From Apteryx mantelli (Eukaryota; Chordata; Aves; Apterygiformes; Apterygidae): 64,000 nt of DNA. The stretch spans positions 123,661,415 to 123,725,414 of the forward strand of contig NC_089979.1 of the NCBI RefSeq assembly GCF_036417845.1, in the 5' to 3' direction. The position numbers and the translations under genes were made by a program. Under the pieces are notes generated by a model. It did not search any database. It worked only from the letters and a program-made list of their open reading frames with translations, and was not told the DNA's origin. Below are positions 39,901 to 54,900 of the stretch, one piece after another (the stretch's first letter is position 1; each line of letters opens with the position of its first letter).

Positions 39901-42900
39901 TTTGTGCTTCTTGTTCACAGTATGCTGTTGGATAAGAACTAAAGCATGTTGACTGACTTAGTTCTGCAGCTAGAAATTAAAAAACATCTTGCTATTCCCT
40001 CTGCAGCAGTTGACAATAAAAAGCTTATTCCATTAAAATTCTCCTTTTATCCATGTTAAAGTTGTATTTGAACTTCAATAAAATTACTGCAAAGTCATCT
40101 TTAAGTAATTATTATAATACTTACAGTTCCACCTACTATTCTTCCCAGTGGATACCATGCTCTTTCATCAAACCAATTTAAAAATTCATAAAACCCGTGG
40201 GATGCAAGATGATGTGTTGATCTATAGTTAAACCTAAAAAGAGGAAAAAAAAGGGGGGGGGTTAAGAAAAATGTGAAGAACCATCTAAACTTCAGGCATA
40301 CCCTAAATCCTCTGTTTTCTAAGATCTAGAAAGTAAACATCAACATCTCATTTAGTATATAAACCCAGTGGTCCACCCTAAAGAGTTTTAAAGTAACTTA
40401 CCAAGCTCTGATTCTCCCACTCAGTTATTAATCACTGTATTTCCTTTAGCTCTACAATCAGTGCACATACGCAGACAAAATATGACAGCCATTTTTGGTC
40501 AACGTTAAAATGTTTTCTATCACTGACAAACATCCCATTCATTTTCTGATTCCCTTTTAAAGTTAGTTTTCAAATATAATGTGCTAGCCAATTATTTATT
40601 ACATCCAGCATACCATTTAAGCAGAATTAGGCTCATAGAAGAATTAGTGCAAGACTTCCATTCTGAAACAGGATGTGTCACCTAATGCATCTTCTGCTGC
40701 TCTGATCCATGTAACAGTGAAAGATGAAGTAATGCAATAATGTGAAATGGAATCAGTCTAATTGTTCACACAGTATCAATCTAACAGCCTTGACATATTC
40801 CCTTCTTTTAATAAAAAGGAGAATCTACATAGGATTTTCATCTTCCAAGCTGGTAAACATTCTCCGCAGCAGAGTACTCCTTGGAGGACAAAAGCCCTCC
40901 CATGAACACCTTCAGTTCAGTCTTCCACGCTGCCTATCTACCCTTAAAAAGGCACGTATGGATTGCCACCAAGTCATTACTCTTTCACTTTTCTGGCAAA
41001 TAATCAATTTTCCTGACGTCTCAAACTTCCAATGGCAGAATCTACCTCATACAAAGTCTCATCACTCTTTAAATAGGATATCAGACTGCTGTGAGAAGAA
41101 CTGCAGTGCACATTACCCCAAATAGCAACTGTTTTTTCATGATCATTCAGAAGCCAGACCAATAAGGTTACAGGTATTGACGTTACACAATTTTGAATAA
41201 AAAAGGTTTAGTTTTAAAAAAGCCTGAGTAAACTCCAGGTCCAAAGCAAGCAACATTTGCAAGACTAACCCTCCTAACAGATACTCCAACTGAAATTTAG
41301 TTAATGAGAAATTCATTAGTGAAAGCATTAGTAAAGGATTATATTAAGTACAAGTCCCATGACTAAATGAAATACCATAGCAGACGGCAGATTAGATTAG
41401 CAAACCCAACATCAAAGACTTCTAAATAAAGTTAGCATACAAGATTCAGAGCTTGTGTATTTTTCATTTTGTCTGTTTCTGAAAGTATCCATTTATATCG
41501 GTAATATGCATCACTTCTGACAAATTTAAAATCTACATTAAATTCTTTCATACATCTAACACCCCCAAAGTATGACTGCTTTACCTTAAGCTAACTAATT
41601 TCAACAGAATAAAGCTAATGTTACTCAAGACTGTAAGACCCATCAGGTTCCTACTTGTTTAATCAGTAAAACAAGACTAACACCTGAAGTACAGCTACAC
41701 ACAGGTCATTAGCAGATTTCTTTGTCTACATCGTGAAGGAAAAAAACAATTGAAATTCAGGTCCAGATGTCAGTAAACTTGGATGTTTCCACTCACTGAA
41801 CCATCACAGCACCAGTCAAGGGATATTCGAAAAAAAATATTGAGAGAGAGCACAGTATTTTCAGAAAAGCTCTTCTTTATGGTAAAGAAGCAGTTACATG
41901 GGATACATTAACTGATAAAACTGAACTTTCAGAAGCAATTAGTCATGTTTATATAAGGAAATTCACACAAACATCCATCGTTCCGACCCAGAAATCCTTC
42001 TATTAAACAGCAATGTGACATTTGTTTCTAATAAGCCTGCAAATATTCCCATTTGACTAGATTTCCAAATATTAATTAATTCTCCAGTTCTGAACTGTCA
42101 ACTACAATGATTGGTGAAGTGCTGTACCTGTAAAATTAGCCTCTTATCTGGGCATAGCAAGGTTTATTGTTAATGTGTTTAGAGCCAAGCCTGCAGCAGC
42201 ATACGAGACAAAGCAGGAGTTGCGTTTCCCTCAGGAAACAAATAATCTAGGCAGTTATGGACATGACTTAAAATGCACCAAAAACCCAAGCAATAGTGTT
42301 ATCCCATAACATTAAAAAGGAAACAAGATAACGTATTTACTAACAGGGATTAGTTTCAAATTTTTAAATTTTGACTCAAATTGACAGAGGCTTCAAAAGT
42401 ATGGCTAATGTTTACTTTTATAGCATTAGGAGATTAGTTAAACAAATGAAGTAGGCAAGAAGAGTACATATTGACATTCTCCTCATGTTTCAAACCAGTA
42501 AAGCTTCATAACTGACTTCAGAGGGATGTGAACAACTGTTTCCTGCTTTGGCAGCAGCACATTAAGTCTTTCAATAAGACGACTTTATAAGAATGAATTG
42601 CCACTCAAAATTGAAACACAACATAACAGCATTTTTACTTTTAACACTTAAGAAGGCTAAAATTAATCTTCACTCCTAATATACTTTTGGATAGATACAA
42701 ATCTAGTAACCCCTCCTTTTAAAAAGGGATTGATTTTTTTGCTGCAAATTAAAAGCCTGCAGAGACAGCTGAGCATGCCTTTATAGCAGAAATTGTTAGA
42801 AATACTACAGGTAAGTTAATTTTTCACCATGGAAAGAGCTATAGGTGAGAACAAGAAATGGCTTTCTGACCAAACCTTAAGAAAAGTTTTGAGGCTTAAC

Positions 42901-45900
42901 GACAGCATCTCACTTTGACTTCAAGAAAAAAAGTGCTCACCCTCCTCCCACCAGGAATCTTGAAAAAACAAACACGTGCAAACACAGGGAGAATCCTGCC
43001 GAGTTATGTGGCATATCGGGGCCAGGACAAAGTAGCAGCAATAGGCAGAGTGTATTTATGGTCAAACAACCGCACACCAAGATGATGCTCTGCTACTTTT
43101 TATCCACTTCACAGCACTCTACACCTTTAAGGACAGGCCTGACCGCTCCAAATGTTTCCCTTTTGGCCAGAATGGGCAGAGCTGCTAACAGCAAAATACT
43201 GCAAACAATAATTACACAACACTTTCACTCTCTTGGTACTTTTCACACTGCTAACAGTATAGTGCTATCATATTTCCAGTAGGAGTGTTACAACGCCTGT
43301 AACTAGGCACAGGGTCAGAGTCTGACAGAGTTTGTGGTTTGAACTGTCTCCTCCTCTGGGCTAAGGTTTAAAAGGAATCTTCAAACAAACCTCAGCTGTG
43401 GTATGTTACAGAATTAGAAGTCCTGACCACCAAGTTATAGCCCAGTACTGTACTTTGAAACTTTTTGGGGATGCTCCAACGATTGCAACCAAGATGCCCT
43501 ATACATGGTGCCATTCATTTTGTGGCACTATGGGAGATACCAATTAACCTCAACTATCTGCTCACGCTTAGGTTTGATTTTATTTCAGCCTGTGAACTGC
43601 TTTTCAGAGGATACAAAGCAATGCTGTAAGATGATTACTTAATGCTATTCACTATGATCACTTGCTGTATCCAGGAGCTATAGAATTCTGCAACACTTCA
43701 CAGCAACAATTACTGCTGTATTTATAAGGGGACATCTTTGGCTTTGACCTTCCTAAGTTTAGCACTTTCTTGACAAAAGTGCTACTTCATATGAACATTT
43801 TAAATAAAATTCATCTTACTAAGTAAGAAAACATGGGGGGGGAGGGGGTGCGAAGCACAAATATAGCCATGCAGTTACTTCGTCTAGATCTTAACAACAT
43901 TTAAAGCAAATTACACTAACAGCTACGGAATTCGTTTGACCCTTCCCTTACAACAAGCTGCAAGATCAGAGTTGCTTCTTGTGAGAAGTTGACTGCTTAA
44001 AATCCTATCTGTTTCATGCTAAAACTGCCTGTTCATCTAGACTTCTTATCTGGGCTTTTCATACCTAGCTATCTGAGAATATATAATCTCCTTACTAGCA
44101 GAATATGTTGAAAATTTCCTAAGCCTGCATTTATAAAGGCTTCTGTGCACTAAAAGCCTTCAGCTGCAGATGCACAAGACTTTCACAGCTGCAGACTCAG
44201 AAAAATGACATGATATAAACTAACTCTGAACATTACAAGCTATCTGAGCAATTCTAGGAGTTAGATGCTGTATTGCATAATTGATTCTGTAATCTACACT
44301 TGCATTAAAAACTAATTAGAGATGGCAAGTCTAGATTCTTGAAAAAGATACAGTCACAGATTGACTCCAAATCCAACATATTGTTTGCAACCAAAGGAAA
44401 AATGTATTCAATGCAACACTTATATGGAAAATCTAATGAGAGAGTTCACTAACTTCCACTGAACGAAGGAATGTATATACAGTATTCCGTATCAAATTTA
44501 AAAACACCTGCTTGCCTATGAGCACATCATCCTGAAACTCTTATTCTGAAGTCTGTATCTATGAATTGGCAACTACCACAATGTGGGTTTTGCATGTGTT
44601 TTTAAAATGGAAGCACAGTACCCCATAAATCATATAATGAATTCAGTGCACTGTGGCATTACTTCTCATCATGAAAATGCTTACTTGTGTTTAGTTTACA
44701 AACTTCAAAAAGCATATGTGGACAGGTAAGCCAATTTCAACTAATTAAGATCAGAATTTTGTACCAGCAATATCTGTAGGCAAAAATGACAGGTAAAGAG
44801 CCGCCGTCCTCCTCCCTAAACACAAAAAACAAGGTGCTACAGACTTCACAGTAAAAGCGGAGAAAATGTACACAGAGTTCTACACTTGTAAGGACCAACA
44901 AGATGGAGGGTGGTCCTCAGTTCACTTGAACAAAAGAGCGGCCAGGGAATTTTATTTCAGAAGAACTGATGTTACTTTCTTTTTAACTTATAACTGATCA
45001 ACTGATTGTTTCTATTAGGCCTTAAATCTAACAGAAACATAAGATACACTGCATGAATTTTCCCCAAGTAGAACATACATATGTACACACACACACATAA
45101 AAAATATATATATTTATATAATCAGATATTCACATGACCATAGCTCTTTTACAGATCTTTTTTCTGATATTTCTCTAGATGCACTCCTACCACAGCCTTA
45201 CTGGGGAAGATGTTATCACTTTGCACACTCAGCTGAAACTTCATGTCATGAGCCAACAAACCACCAGAAGCCATGAACACATCAACTTCCGTCAGTCTTG
45301 CACAAAAGATGCGTTTGCACAATTCTTACTGAAGTGGACTGACAAAGACAATCACTGAGCCAAAGCTGCCAGGAAAAAAGAAAAAAAAAAAAAAACACAA
45401 ACAGCTCTGGCTGAAGTAGAGTTTAACATTGTCCTAATTCTGTTCTTTTTGGGGGTTAAATACAGAATTTGTGATGTTATAGTCTTTGTGATTTTATTGC
45501 AAAGATATGGATACATAATTACTCTTTGTATTGTGAGATAAGCCTCAACTAATACATGAAAGCTAAGAGCATGAAAGCGGCTCAAGAGACCCCTGTACTG
45601 AGAGATCCCATTGATCTGTATGGTTTTTTTCTTGCAAGTAGAGCCATTTGAAAAGAGAAATACACATCTTGCAAGCTAACTGCCACCTAGCAGTCCCATG
45701 TTTGATAACAGAACTGGAAGCAGTATCATTATTCTGGGTTTCCTCAGGTTCAAAGTGGTCATGTTTCTGCTTTCGATTTCAAAATTAGGAAATCTGAAAA
45801 AACATCCTCACTCAGAAAAATGTGGTGAAGCCCTCTTTGCTATTTGAAAGATAATTAGGATCCTGAAGTAATGAGATGGAAAGATGAAAACAAGAACTTC

Positions 45901-48900
45901 TGCAGTGACATGGGCCACCTAACTTCAGATAGGATGAAAATTCAGAGTCAGAGGAAGTGGTTCTGTTCCTGGAATCCAGCTTGGCAACCGGACTCCTCCT
46001 GTTTGTAATGCAATTACCATAATCCCTGATGAGGAAGAAGAGGAGAAAGCCTAGACCAAAAAAGAGCAGGAGGTACAACCAGAAGGACAGCTATATTTTT
46101 CAGATACCACATTCAACCATGCTCAGTGGAAATCCTGAAGAATATCAGAATGGTTCCCACTGCCCCAACAGATCTACTAATGTGTTTTAAAAAGATTACA
46201 GCACTCCCGCTGTCACTTCTTGGCATGGTATTTTGACCTCCTGAAATAAGATCCAAATGCTGAAATCAGGAGCCGCATATTTCCAGTAGGTTAATGGCAC
46301 AAAATTCCGGGGGAACATTCAGGCACTGCAACTTCTTCAGAGAGCACAGGCCGCCGTCAGTATTTTGCTAAGCAGTTGCAAGCTTTTTAAAGCATTCCGC
46401 AACCGCAGCTTGTACTTTTCACATGACACACCAAATCTGAAGCCAGGATACTCTTCACATCATCACTGTGGTGGCATATATCTGCCTGCAGTTTCAGATA
46501 CTTCCACTGATGCCTATAAAGCTTTCTCATGACCTTTTTTCTGTCCTGCCTTTGAACTATTCCCTCTCTCAAGGAAAATTATTAACAAAAGACTTAGTTT
46601 TATCCATACTAAAAATCATACTTAACTAGTGAAGTCTGGCATTCATAACATTAAACAACATTTCAGACCTAATAAGAAAGTGATGATGCAATTTTTTCTT
46701 GGACAGTTAAAATTCTTAAGCGGTTTCAATGGTAAGATGCAAACAGAATCACTCAAAATTCTCAAATGGAAAACCTGAATGCTTGTTTTCTTCTCCACTG
46801 GATATATACTTCATTGCAGATAGTACACTATGACTGACATTAATACTGGTGGCCATGTTTGTTCCATATCTTTGGATGTCATCAGCTTCTTGAGAGGCAT
46901 CACTTCCCTGCTCAGTGCAGTACTGAATACCATAAACTCAAAAGGTACTATAGTGTTATGTCTGTTTTTTTCCTGAGTGGTGTTGGGCAACTCTGGAGCA
47001 TTAACCTTGCATCTTGCAGCTTTGAAGGCTTTGTACTAAACACAAGAAATGTCCTTGAACATATTCTTACAGATGAAGCAGACTCGTGCTATTCTTGTTT
47101 TTAATAGGTTGAAGACAACTTACTTTCAGGAACTTCAAAGTTAAAGGCTGGTAAATGAGGATCTGGCCAGCAAAGCAGAATTCAGAGGCAGTTAGTCAAA
47201 TAGTATGTTCTGAACACTAAAATATCCTTTCCTTGAGGAATGTGACACTAGAAATCAGTGGGCTGGACATGATTGCCTCACAAGAAGTGATTGGAAACAG
47301 AGAATGGGTAGCTCCCAAGCCTCTCCTTATGGTCTTCTACTATAGAATGAAGCAATCTGTAACACCTACACAACTATAATGGACTCTTATTAAGCAGATC
47401 CCAAACATACCGCATGCATTCCTGTAGCAAAATCTGACATGCACTCAGAAAAGAATACTAATTTTTGTAATAGTCTGAAATGTAGAGTAAAATAAAGGTT
47501 ACCTCTTATTCATTGTAGTTATTTTAATTACTTTTTAACTGTTTGGGAATATCTGTTACAGTCATCACATCTATTTCATAAAAAAAAAGTCATTTATGTA
47601 CCAGAGCACAGTGGCAACTAGGTAAGTGCTAGCTACACTGAAATACAGTTGAACAACAGAAAGTTCACAACCACTTCCCATTAAGTGAAAGTCTGGATCG
47701 AAGGTGACTTGACAGACCCTTCCTACCCTGTAAAACACATGACATGGTAAAAAGTAATCAGTAGGCTGTGCTACTCGTGTGTTACTTGAACTTCCTTGTA
47801 CCATCAGAAAGAGGAGGTCCAGCCACAATCGGAGATTAGATATCAATCCATTCTGTAAAAACCATTTCCTCATAGCATTTTTCATGATACTGCATGCCCA
47901 ACAAGCAGTTATGTCAACTTAGTGTGGGTTTTTTTTTTGTTAGCTCAGAAAAACAAAACAATATTTAAAGTGCTGTGGTTGCACATCAGCAGCACAAATC
48001 AGTTTAGCAAGTTAAAATAAAGTAACACTTCATCCAATATTCTATTCCTTAAATATTTTCTCTTTAGTAAATCCTTTAAAACATCTGTTATTCTTCCTCT
48101 TGCAAGCAGCTCTAATTATCTCAATTCTCTGTGTGCATGCTTTCTTTCAGTTGTCCTTTCTGGACATAGATTATGTTTAGTTGAAGAAGTTGGACCTCTC
48201 ACCATGCACCTGTTCAGCACCATCTGTTGCAATATTGACTTATTGACTTTTTACTACAATGGATGCTGCAAAAATAAAAATTAATGTTTTGGAGTGGATA
48301 ATACGAAGTGCCAGCAGAGCAGAATCAGATAGTCTACCTAACTTGAACAATATCTATCCAGTGATTGAGGTCAGTTTAAAGACCTAAGTTTATACATCTG
48401 CTCAGAAATTCTGCTTAACCCTTCAGTAATCTAACCGATATAAATAGATGTCAATATTGCATTTGTCAGATTATAGCAGGGATCCAGACAATTTTGAGCT
48501 GTGGGTATGCACATATCTAGATAGATGTGTATTTAGCTGTCTGCAGATGAAACAAGCCAATATTCCCAGGCTTAGGGGAAGCCTAGAAATAAATCTAATT
48601 AGGCCCTAATTAAACAAAGCTGAAAAGAAAAAGACATGAATGCAGCCCAAACTGCAAAAGGATAAGGAGGGGAAGAAGAAAAAAAAAAGATACACAGCTT
48701 TATGATGGCACCGATTTACACACTCTCCCAAAATTAGTTGCAGTAGTTATCCTTTCAGCTGAGTTTTGCTAGTTAAAAAGAGCACTGCTTCAGTGAAGAG
48801 ATCAGCTAAATTAGCTTGACTCACAGCTAAAAAAAAATATACCACTCTAAAGATGATTTAAACTATTTCACCTGATTTTTCACTGAAGCAGATTAGGAGT

Positions 48901-51900
48901 ACTCATTTGATCTACCAATACAGACCAGCAGAAGGGATGGCAGCCTCCAGCTGAGGGCAGTAACAGTTCCAGCTGTTTCCAAAGTGACTGCATATTCCCA
49001 CACTGAAGGGGATCAGCATAGAAATAGGAGCTTACCAATAAGGTAAGCAAAGACCAGGAAAGTAGATGACAAAAAAGTGGCATTCATCCTCCCCTACAAC
49101 ACACATAAGAGTTTATCTTTTAAACTATATTTTGCATTCTTGATTCACTTTTAGTGGCCTATTTGTTCCCAGAAATGAGTACAGTAAGCAGAATTTAAAA
49201 TAAGATCTCCACTACATGTATTTTATATCTTTCATACTGTTTTAAGTAAGTATAAATCAAAAGAAATGTAAATTTCCACTGAATTTAATTCCATTTGTTA
49301 AGAACTGCACCTAATGGTAACATTTCTTCAAAGACTAAGTATAAGCATCATAAAAATGTAATAACAAAACATTACTTGTTTTTTATTAGGTATCCTCATG
49401 AAAACACTACAGATTAAGTGTATTGCAGTGACTGGTGTTCAGTATTTAAGGGAAACAGTACTTTTAACTAATATTAAGCTTCTGCCATGTACAATGTGAA
49501 ATTGAAGTTGCATGTTTATTATCTCTCTACAGGATGGGATTTCAGATTTTCTTAGCATTATAGATTTCAAACTACTTTCAAACTATTTCTCTGTGCTTTC
49601 CTGTCCCTTTAGACACTTAGTAAAAAACAAATTTTTTTTAAAGTATATGGGGGTGGTGTTGGGTGAGACTGTTAAGTGAGGTAGGTTTAATATTACATGC
49701 ATACGCCTTGAAGCTGTGATGCCCAACCTTTCTGCCACAACATGCTGTTACAGAAATATTCATAGACTACACACCATTGCCTCTTGTATCACAAACCCAG
49801 AAGCATGTCCTTTTCATGATACATTACTCTTTGACCAGTTGGCTACATCAGTGTACTTTTTGGTAGCTACAGCCTTCTATCTCTGTTAATGAACAGTAGA
49901 AGGGCTGAGTTTAACTTCTAAAGCCATTCTGCTAAACAACAAGCACTGACTTGGGGTGCCATGCTTTCCTCTTCTGGCCCACTGGCACTCATTTGAAAGT
50001 AAACTGAGCATCTGGTTGCCTATGAAAGGAAACAGGGAAAGGGGGATACTAAAGCAAGTGGATCAATTGCAGCTCAGGGAGGGAAGAGCAGCGAGTGATG
50101 TACAAGGGGATACGAGAGCTCTTGGGAAGGACCTAGCAGAGGAGGTCAAGGGATAGTTCTTAGGACCTTTTATCCTAAATCTTCTCTTTCCTACCTCTCC
50201 GGAGATGAATTAGATCAGCCTATTCCAGGACCTTCCAACCCTGTCAACTCTCCCACCAAATGCCCACCTAAATTCAAGACTAGAGTTAGCCTTTCTGATT
50301 CAGAAATGGGATTTGGCTCTAGATCCCTGACATCCCACATAACCGTTAAACAATGACAAATTTATATCTGGCAGAACATTTAAATAGTTACAGCACAGTA
50401 GAAGAGCTTTGGCAGAAGTCACGGATATGTTTACCTCTGAATAATCAACAGCCTGTCCTCAGAGAACTAATGGGTACTTGAGAACAAATTAGGGTACGAG
50501 ACATACCAATGTAACAGCTCACTGGAAAAGGGGAGAGTTTCCTTCTTGCTGCACTCAGCTGCATGCCTTGACACCTGCACTCATCAGATTTTTGGGTTGC
50601 TTCAACTTGTTAACATGGCAGAAAGCTATCCCAGGAAACATCCAACAGATGACAGGAACTTCAGGAGAGCTTCCCCACTGGATCAGAGGCAGACAGGGCC
50701 ACTTTATCCCGGTGAAGACAAGCCTAGCAGCACTTCATCATGTTGTAGATATTCAGAGTCAGGTTTTACTCAAAACACTCTGGACTGCCTCTATCAGTTG
50801 GAACAGATTACTAGGAATCTTTGGAATCATTTTCCACACTTTGACATGCAAGTGATATCCACAGGTGCTCCAGCACAGTGTAACAGATATTGAGGTAGAG
50901 ACAACACTGCTTAATATCCTAGGTAAAAGTACCATTCAACTAACATTTAAAGCTGCCCTTGGCTTTTTCTTCTTGAAGATATCCCTGAAAGAAGACAGCA
51001 GATGGCACTGTACTAATCATACTATCACAAATCAAAACCATGGTGCACACAGGTAAGATTATTGTGCTGAAGTTACTACGGTATGATCAAAACGTAAGGA
51101 AAAAGGCACTCTGAAGAAGAATCACTAAAGCAAAAGCTAGAATACAAAATTCAGTGATGAAACTGTTACAAGCATGATGCATTTGACACAAAATACATCA
51201 TTCAGTCTTCTCCAGATAAAAGTTATGTTCTACTTGGGGGGAGAGGGGCTGGTAAGGAAGTAGCTAATTACAAGACTAAAGCAAACAAAACAAAACCAAA
51301 AAAACCCCAACCAATCAAAAAAAACCCCCAAACCTTTGACTCCTGACAAATGTATTTTCTTCTGTGTCTAAACATGTTCATTACCAGCAGTAAAATGTGA
51401 CTGACTGGAGACATCACAAATTAAGACACTGTTGCAAATGTTTCATGTAGCCTCTTCAGTGTCAAAATCCATTTTCTGTTTGGCAAATGAAAGATTAAAA
51501 CCATTACAGAGTAAAATGAATTGACAGACATATACAGCAGTTCTTCAAATATTACTTCAGACATTTGACAGTAGATAAACCATTTTAGTCACCTGTATAA
51601 GATATAGTAGTCAAAGCACAGTAGCATTACATAACTTTTTGGAAAGTTCAAAAACTGCATTGGCTTTAATGATTTTTCTTCTACAGTAAAGCAGCCAGCC
51701 ATTAACTTCCGCTGTCAACATCAATATAATGCAAAAGCTCCAATTTTCTTTTATTGACTTTCTGGATTAGAAAAATTTGCAACATTTCCTCTATTGCCAA
51801 AAAAAATTGAAGACATTTTAAAGGCTGTGAATACCCAACACTAAACTTAAAATATTTAAACCGTGCAGACAAAAATTTCTTTTTCAAAGATATAAAGAAG

Positions 51901-54900
51901 AGGTATGCAGGACAAGTAGACTTGTTTTGTTCTGTTTTGATTCTGCATCAAGGAAATATATTGCTTATTTTCAAATCTTTCAGGCACAGCACACAAGTAT
52001 GGTACCCAACATGTGGTCTTCCTGGTCAGCTGTATCCTCAAAGAGATGCATTCCACACCCAGGTTTCCTTAAAATAAACATCTATCAGGAAGATCACAAT
52101 TAAATAAAATCACCTTTGTGTGCCACCACAAAACCATACTCCTTGGAACTTAAGAACAAGATGGCTACCATATATGGTACAATAATTGCAAAAAAAGAAA
52201 AGCTTGGGGGAGAAAAAATTCTCGCAAAATGCAGGCCGCCCAACCATGAGTGCTATAACAGTTTTAAATTACATAGTAACATCCTATATTTCCTTTCTAC
52301 AAAATCCATTTGCCATTCAACAAACAGGGTAGATGGTGCCCATGAACAAGAGGCATACAGTAAGCAACCTTTTTTAAAGAAATGTACAGAATACTGTGTA
52401 AACCAGTCTAGAAGATAACAGACAGATCACATTAAGAAGAAATCCAAAAATGAACACATCAAATTCACATCCTCAGCTGTAATGCAGTTTCCCAAGATTT
52501 TTTGGTTTTGGTGAAGAGAGTTTTGAAAACGTGTTTTGCAACTGTATCCCCACAGATTACTGATGTGCATCTTATTAGTGTGCATAAATATCTGATGGAA
52601 GAGTGTCAAGATGGAGCCAGACTCTTCTCAGTGATGCTCAATGACAGGACGAGAGGCAACAGGCACAAACTGAAACAAAGGAAATTCCATCTGAACACAG
52701 GAAAGCACTTCACTCTGAGGGAGGTTGAACACAAAAACAGGTTGCCCAGAGAGACTGTGGAGTCTCCCCTTCCTTGGAGATATTCAAAAGCCATCTGGAC
52801 ACGATCTTGGGCAACCTGTTCTAGGTTACTCTGCTTGAGCAGGGAGTTGGACCAGATGATCTCCAGAGTCCCCTTCCAACCCCCACCACTCCGTGATAAT
52901 CAGCTGAACAGGACTCCAACATGCTCTTCAACTAACAATCTTATTTAACCCATGTAAATCAAGTGCTTGTAGACAGCAGTATGATGAGTGCTAGAATACC
53001 CAGCAGTAATTCTTATTACAGCCCACATACCCAGTCACTACATTAGACAAGCTGTTTAAAAAGCAGCATACAATTGGGTCTCCCATATCAGACACATTTT
53101 AAATACCATTTCCTACTCTTAAAAGTGCTCGATATACAAATGCTCAGTTATTCCTTGTTTAAAATAGACTGTTTCTCTTTCTAAAGCACAGGGACCTGGT
53201 CTCACTTAATAGGAAGAACTTCAAAGTGTAAGAGCACTTAATTCTCCCTATGTCAAAGGAGCTTTTACCCAGGGAAAGTAGCAGTAAGTTGAGAAACACA
53301 GAAGCTGATCTATTTTGCTTGTATCTATGTCCTTAAATTCATTCCTCGGGCTGCTTCAACTTCTGTAAGGTGTAGTGCAGTGTTAGGGTCAATTCCATGG
53401 TACCTCTCAAGCCCAGACCTACTGGCTACCTACACTAAAATGCCTCAGCTTGATTCCCAGCAACAACTCAGATAAAGGTCACAAGCTCTGCTCAGCTATA
53501 GAGCCAGAAATCAAGTCTATCTTTTGGATATATTACAGATTTACTGAAGACGTAAAGCATAGACTACAGCAATGGTCCCACTGCTTACTTGTCCTAACTT
53601 CACTTTCTTCTCCAAGTACTAAATATAAGCAAGTTGATAAGACTGTTAGAAAAAGCTTTGCTAAAGAATTAAAAAAAAAAAAAGAAAAAAAAGCATGCAC
53701 TGCTACAGGGTGCAGGTTCCACAGAATCCAAAAGCAGCAGCTTTAATGGCCCTGTTAAGTAGCAAGAAGCCCTCAGGTTTGGCCATAAAGGTCAGTACAA
53801 ATGTACATCAAAGGGACTGCAAGAACTGAATTTTCAAAAACTAAGGAGTAAGCTTTCAGCAGCATGTGCACAGACAGACATTAAAGGGGAAATAATCCGA
53901 CTGAATCAGAAAAGAGTTCTGTGGAACAGCAAAGGCATCTCCCTAAACCTGAATACCCCAACCCAGTGTTAAACTATCAGTGCTTATACAAGAAGTTGAA
54001 TTTTCCTGTGGGCTTTACTGTTCAAAATTTAAGCTTGAAAAAGAAAAGAAAAAAAAAAAGAGAGAGAGAAAGAAAGAGAGAGATTTGAAACATGGAGTAT
54101 TAGGATTACAGTTTGCCAAAACCAGAGACAATAACAGAGAATATTATGATAGAAAGCAAAAGGTAACCTTTATAAACCAACCTGACCCTATGTAATCAAA
54201 TTAAATTTCTGTTTAAAAACAGAACATATTAAGCTGTTCAAATAGTAGGATATTTGCCAAAAAAGTCAGTTCAAGCATTTTCACCATAGCATTCACTCAG
54301 TAACATTTGACTACCTAGATAGAACATTTGTCGAAGACTTTAAAAACAAACCAACCAAACAAAAAAACCCCCAGAACCCCAGAATATTAAAAACTAAACT
54401 GGTCAGTTCAATTCAATCCAGCCTTCACAAAACATTCCGATGCATTTTGCTTTTCAAGTTTGATTCCACTATCCACTAATTAATAAACAGGGCAACATTT
54501 TGCAAGTATTCTGCCTCATCTCCTACATTTTCCAAAAGAAAGCTGTATGGATAGTCTCCTTCAAACATATCCTACACATTTTACCAACATTGTCTCTCCT
54601 AGTCTGTCACGCATACCCCCATGGCTGCATCCACATGAAGTCTGATGAAGTTTTCAACCCAATTACAAGTTGTGCAAGTGAGGAAAGAAATACTGTCTAC
54701 TGATGGTAAAAAGGTAGAAAACAATACAGCTTCTAGAAATGGAGCAGCATTTTGATTCTTACGTGAATTTTGTAAGTTTACAAGGGGAACTCCACCTTTT
54801 ATTAGCCTCAGTCTAGCCTGACCAAATTTGAAGTCTCCCTGTGCACAAAGAGTATTCTCTCTGCCATCAACTTTGTCCAATGTTGTTCTTTCAGACTGTC

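Noticed and set aside
45812..46078. - strand frame of 88 codons with a hydrophobic start
   Set aside because: The hydrophobic stretch is from TTT/CTT-rich sequence. There is no family match and no neighbouring exon signals.
50546..51056. Overlapping + strand frames of 63-115 codons in intron 1
   Set aside because: Three overlapping frames with no family similarity or splice support; probably chance.
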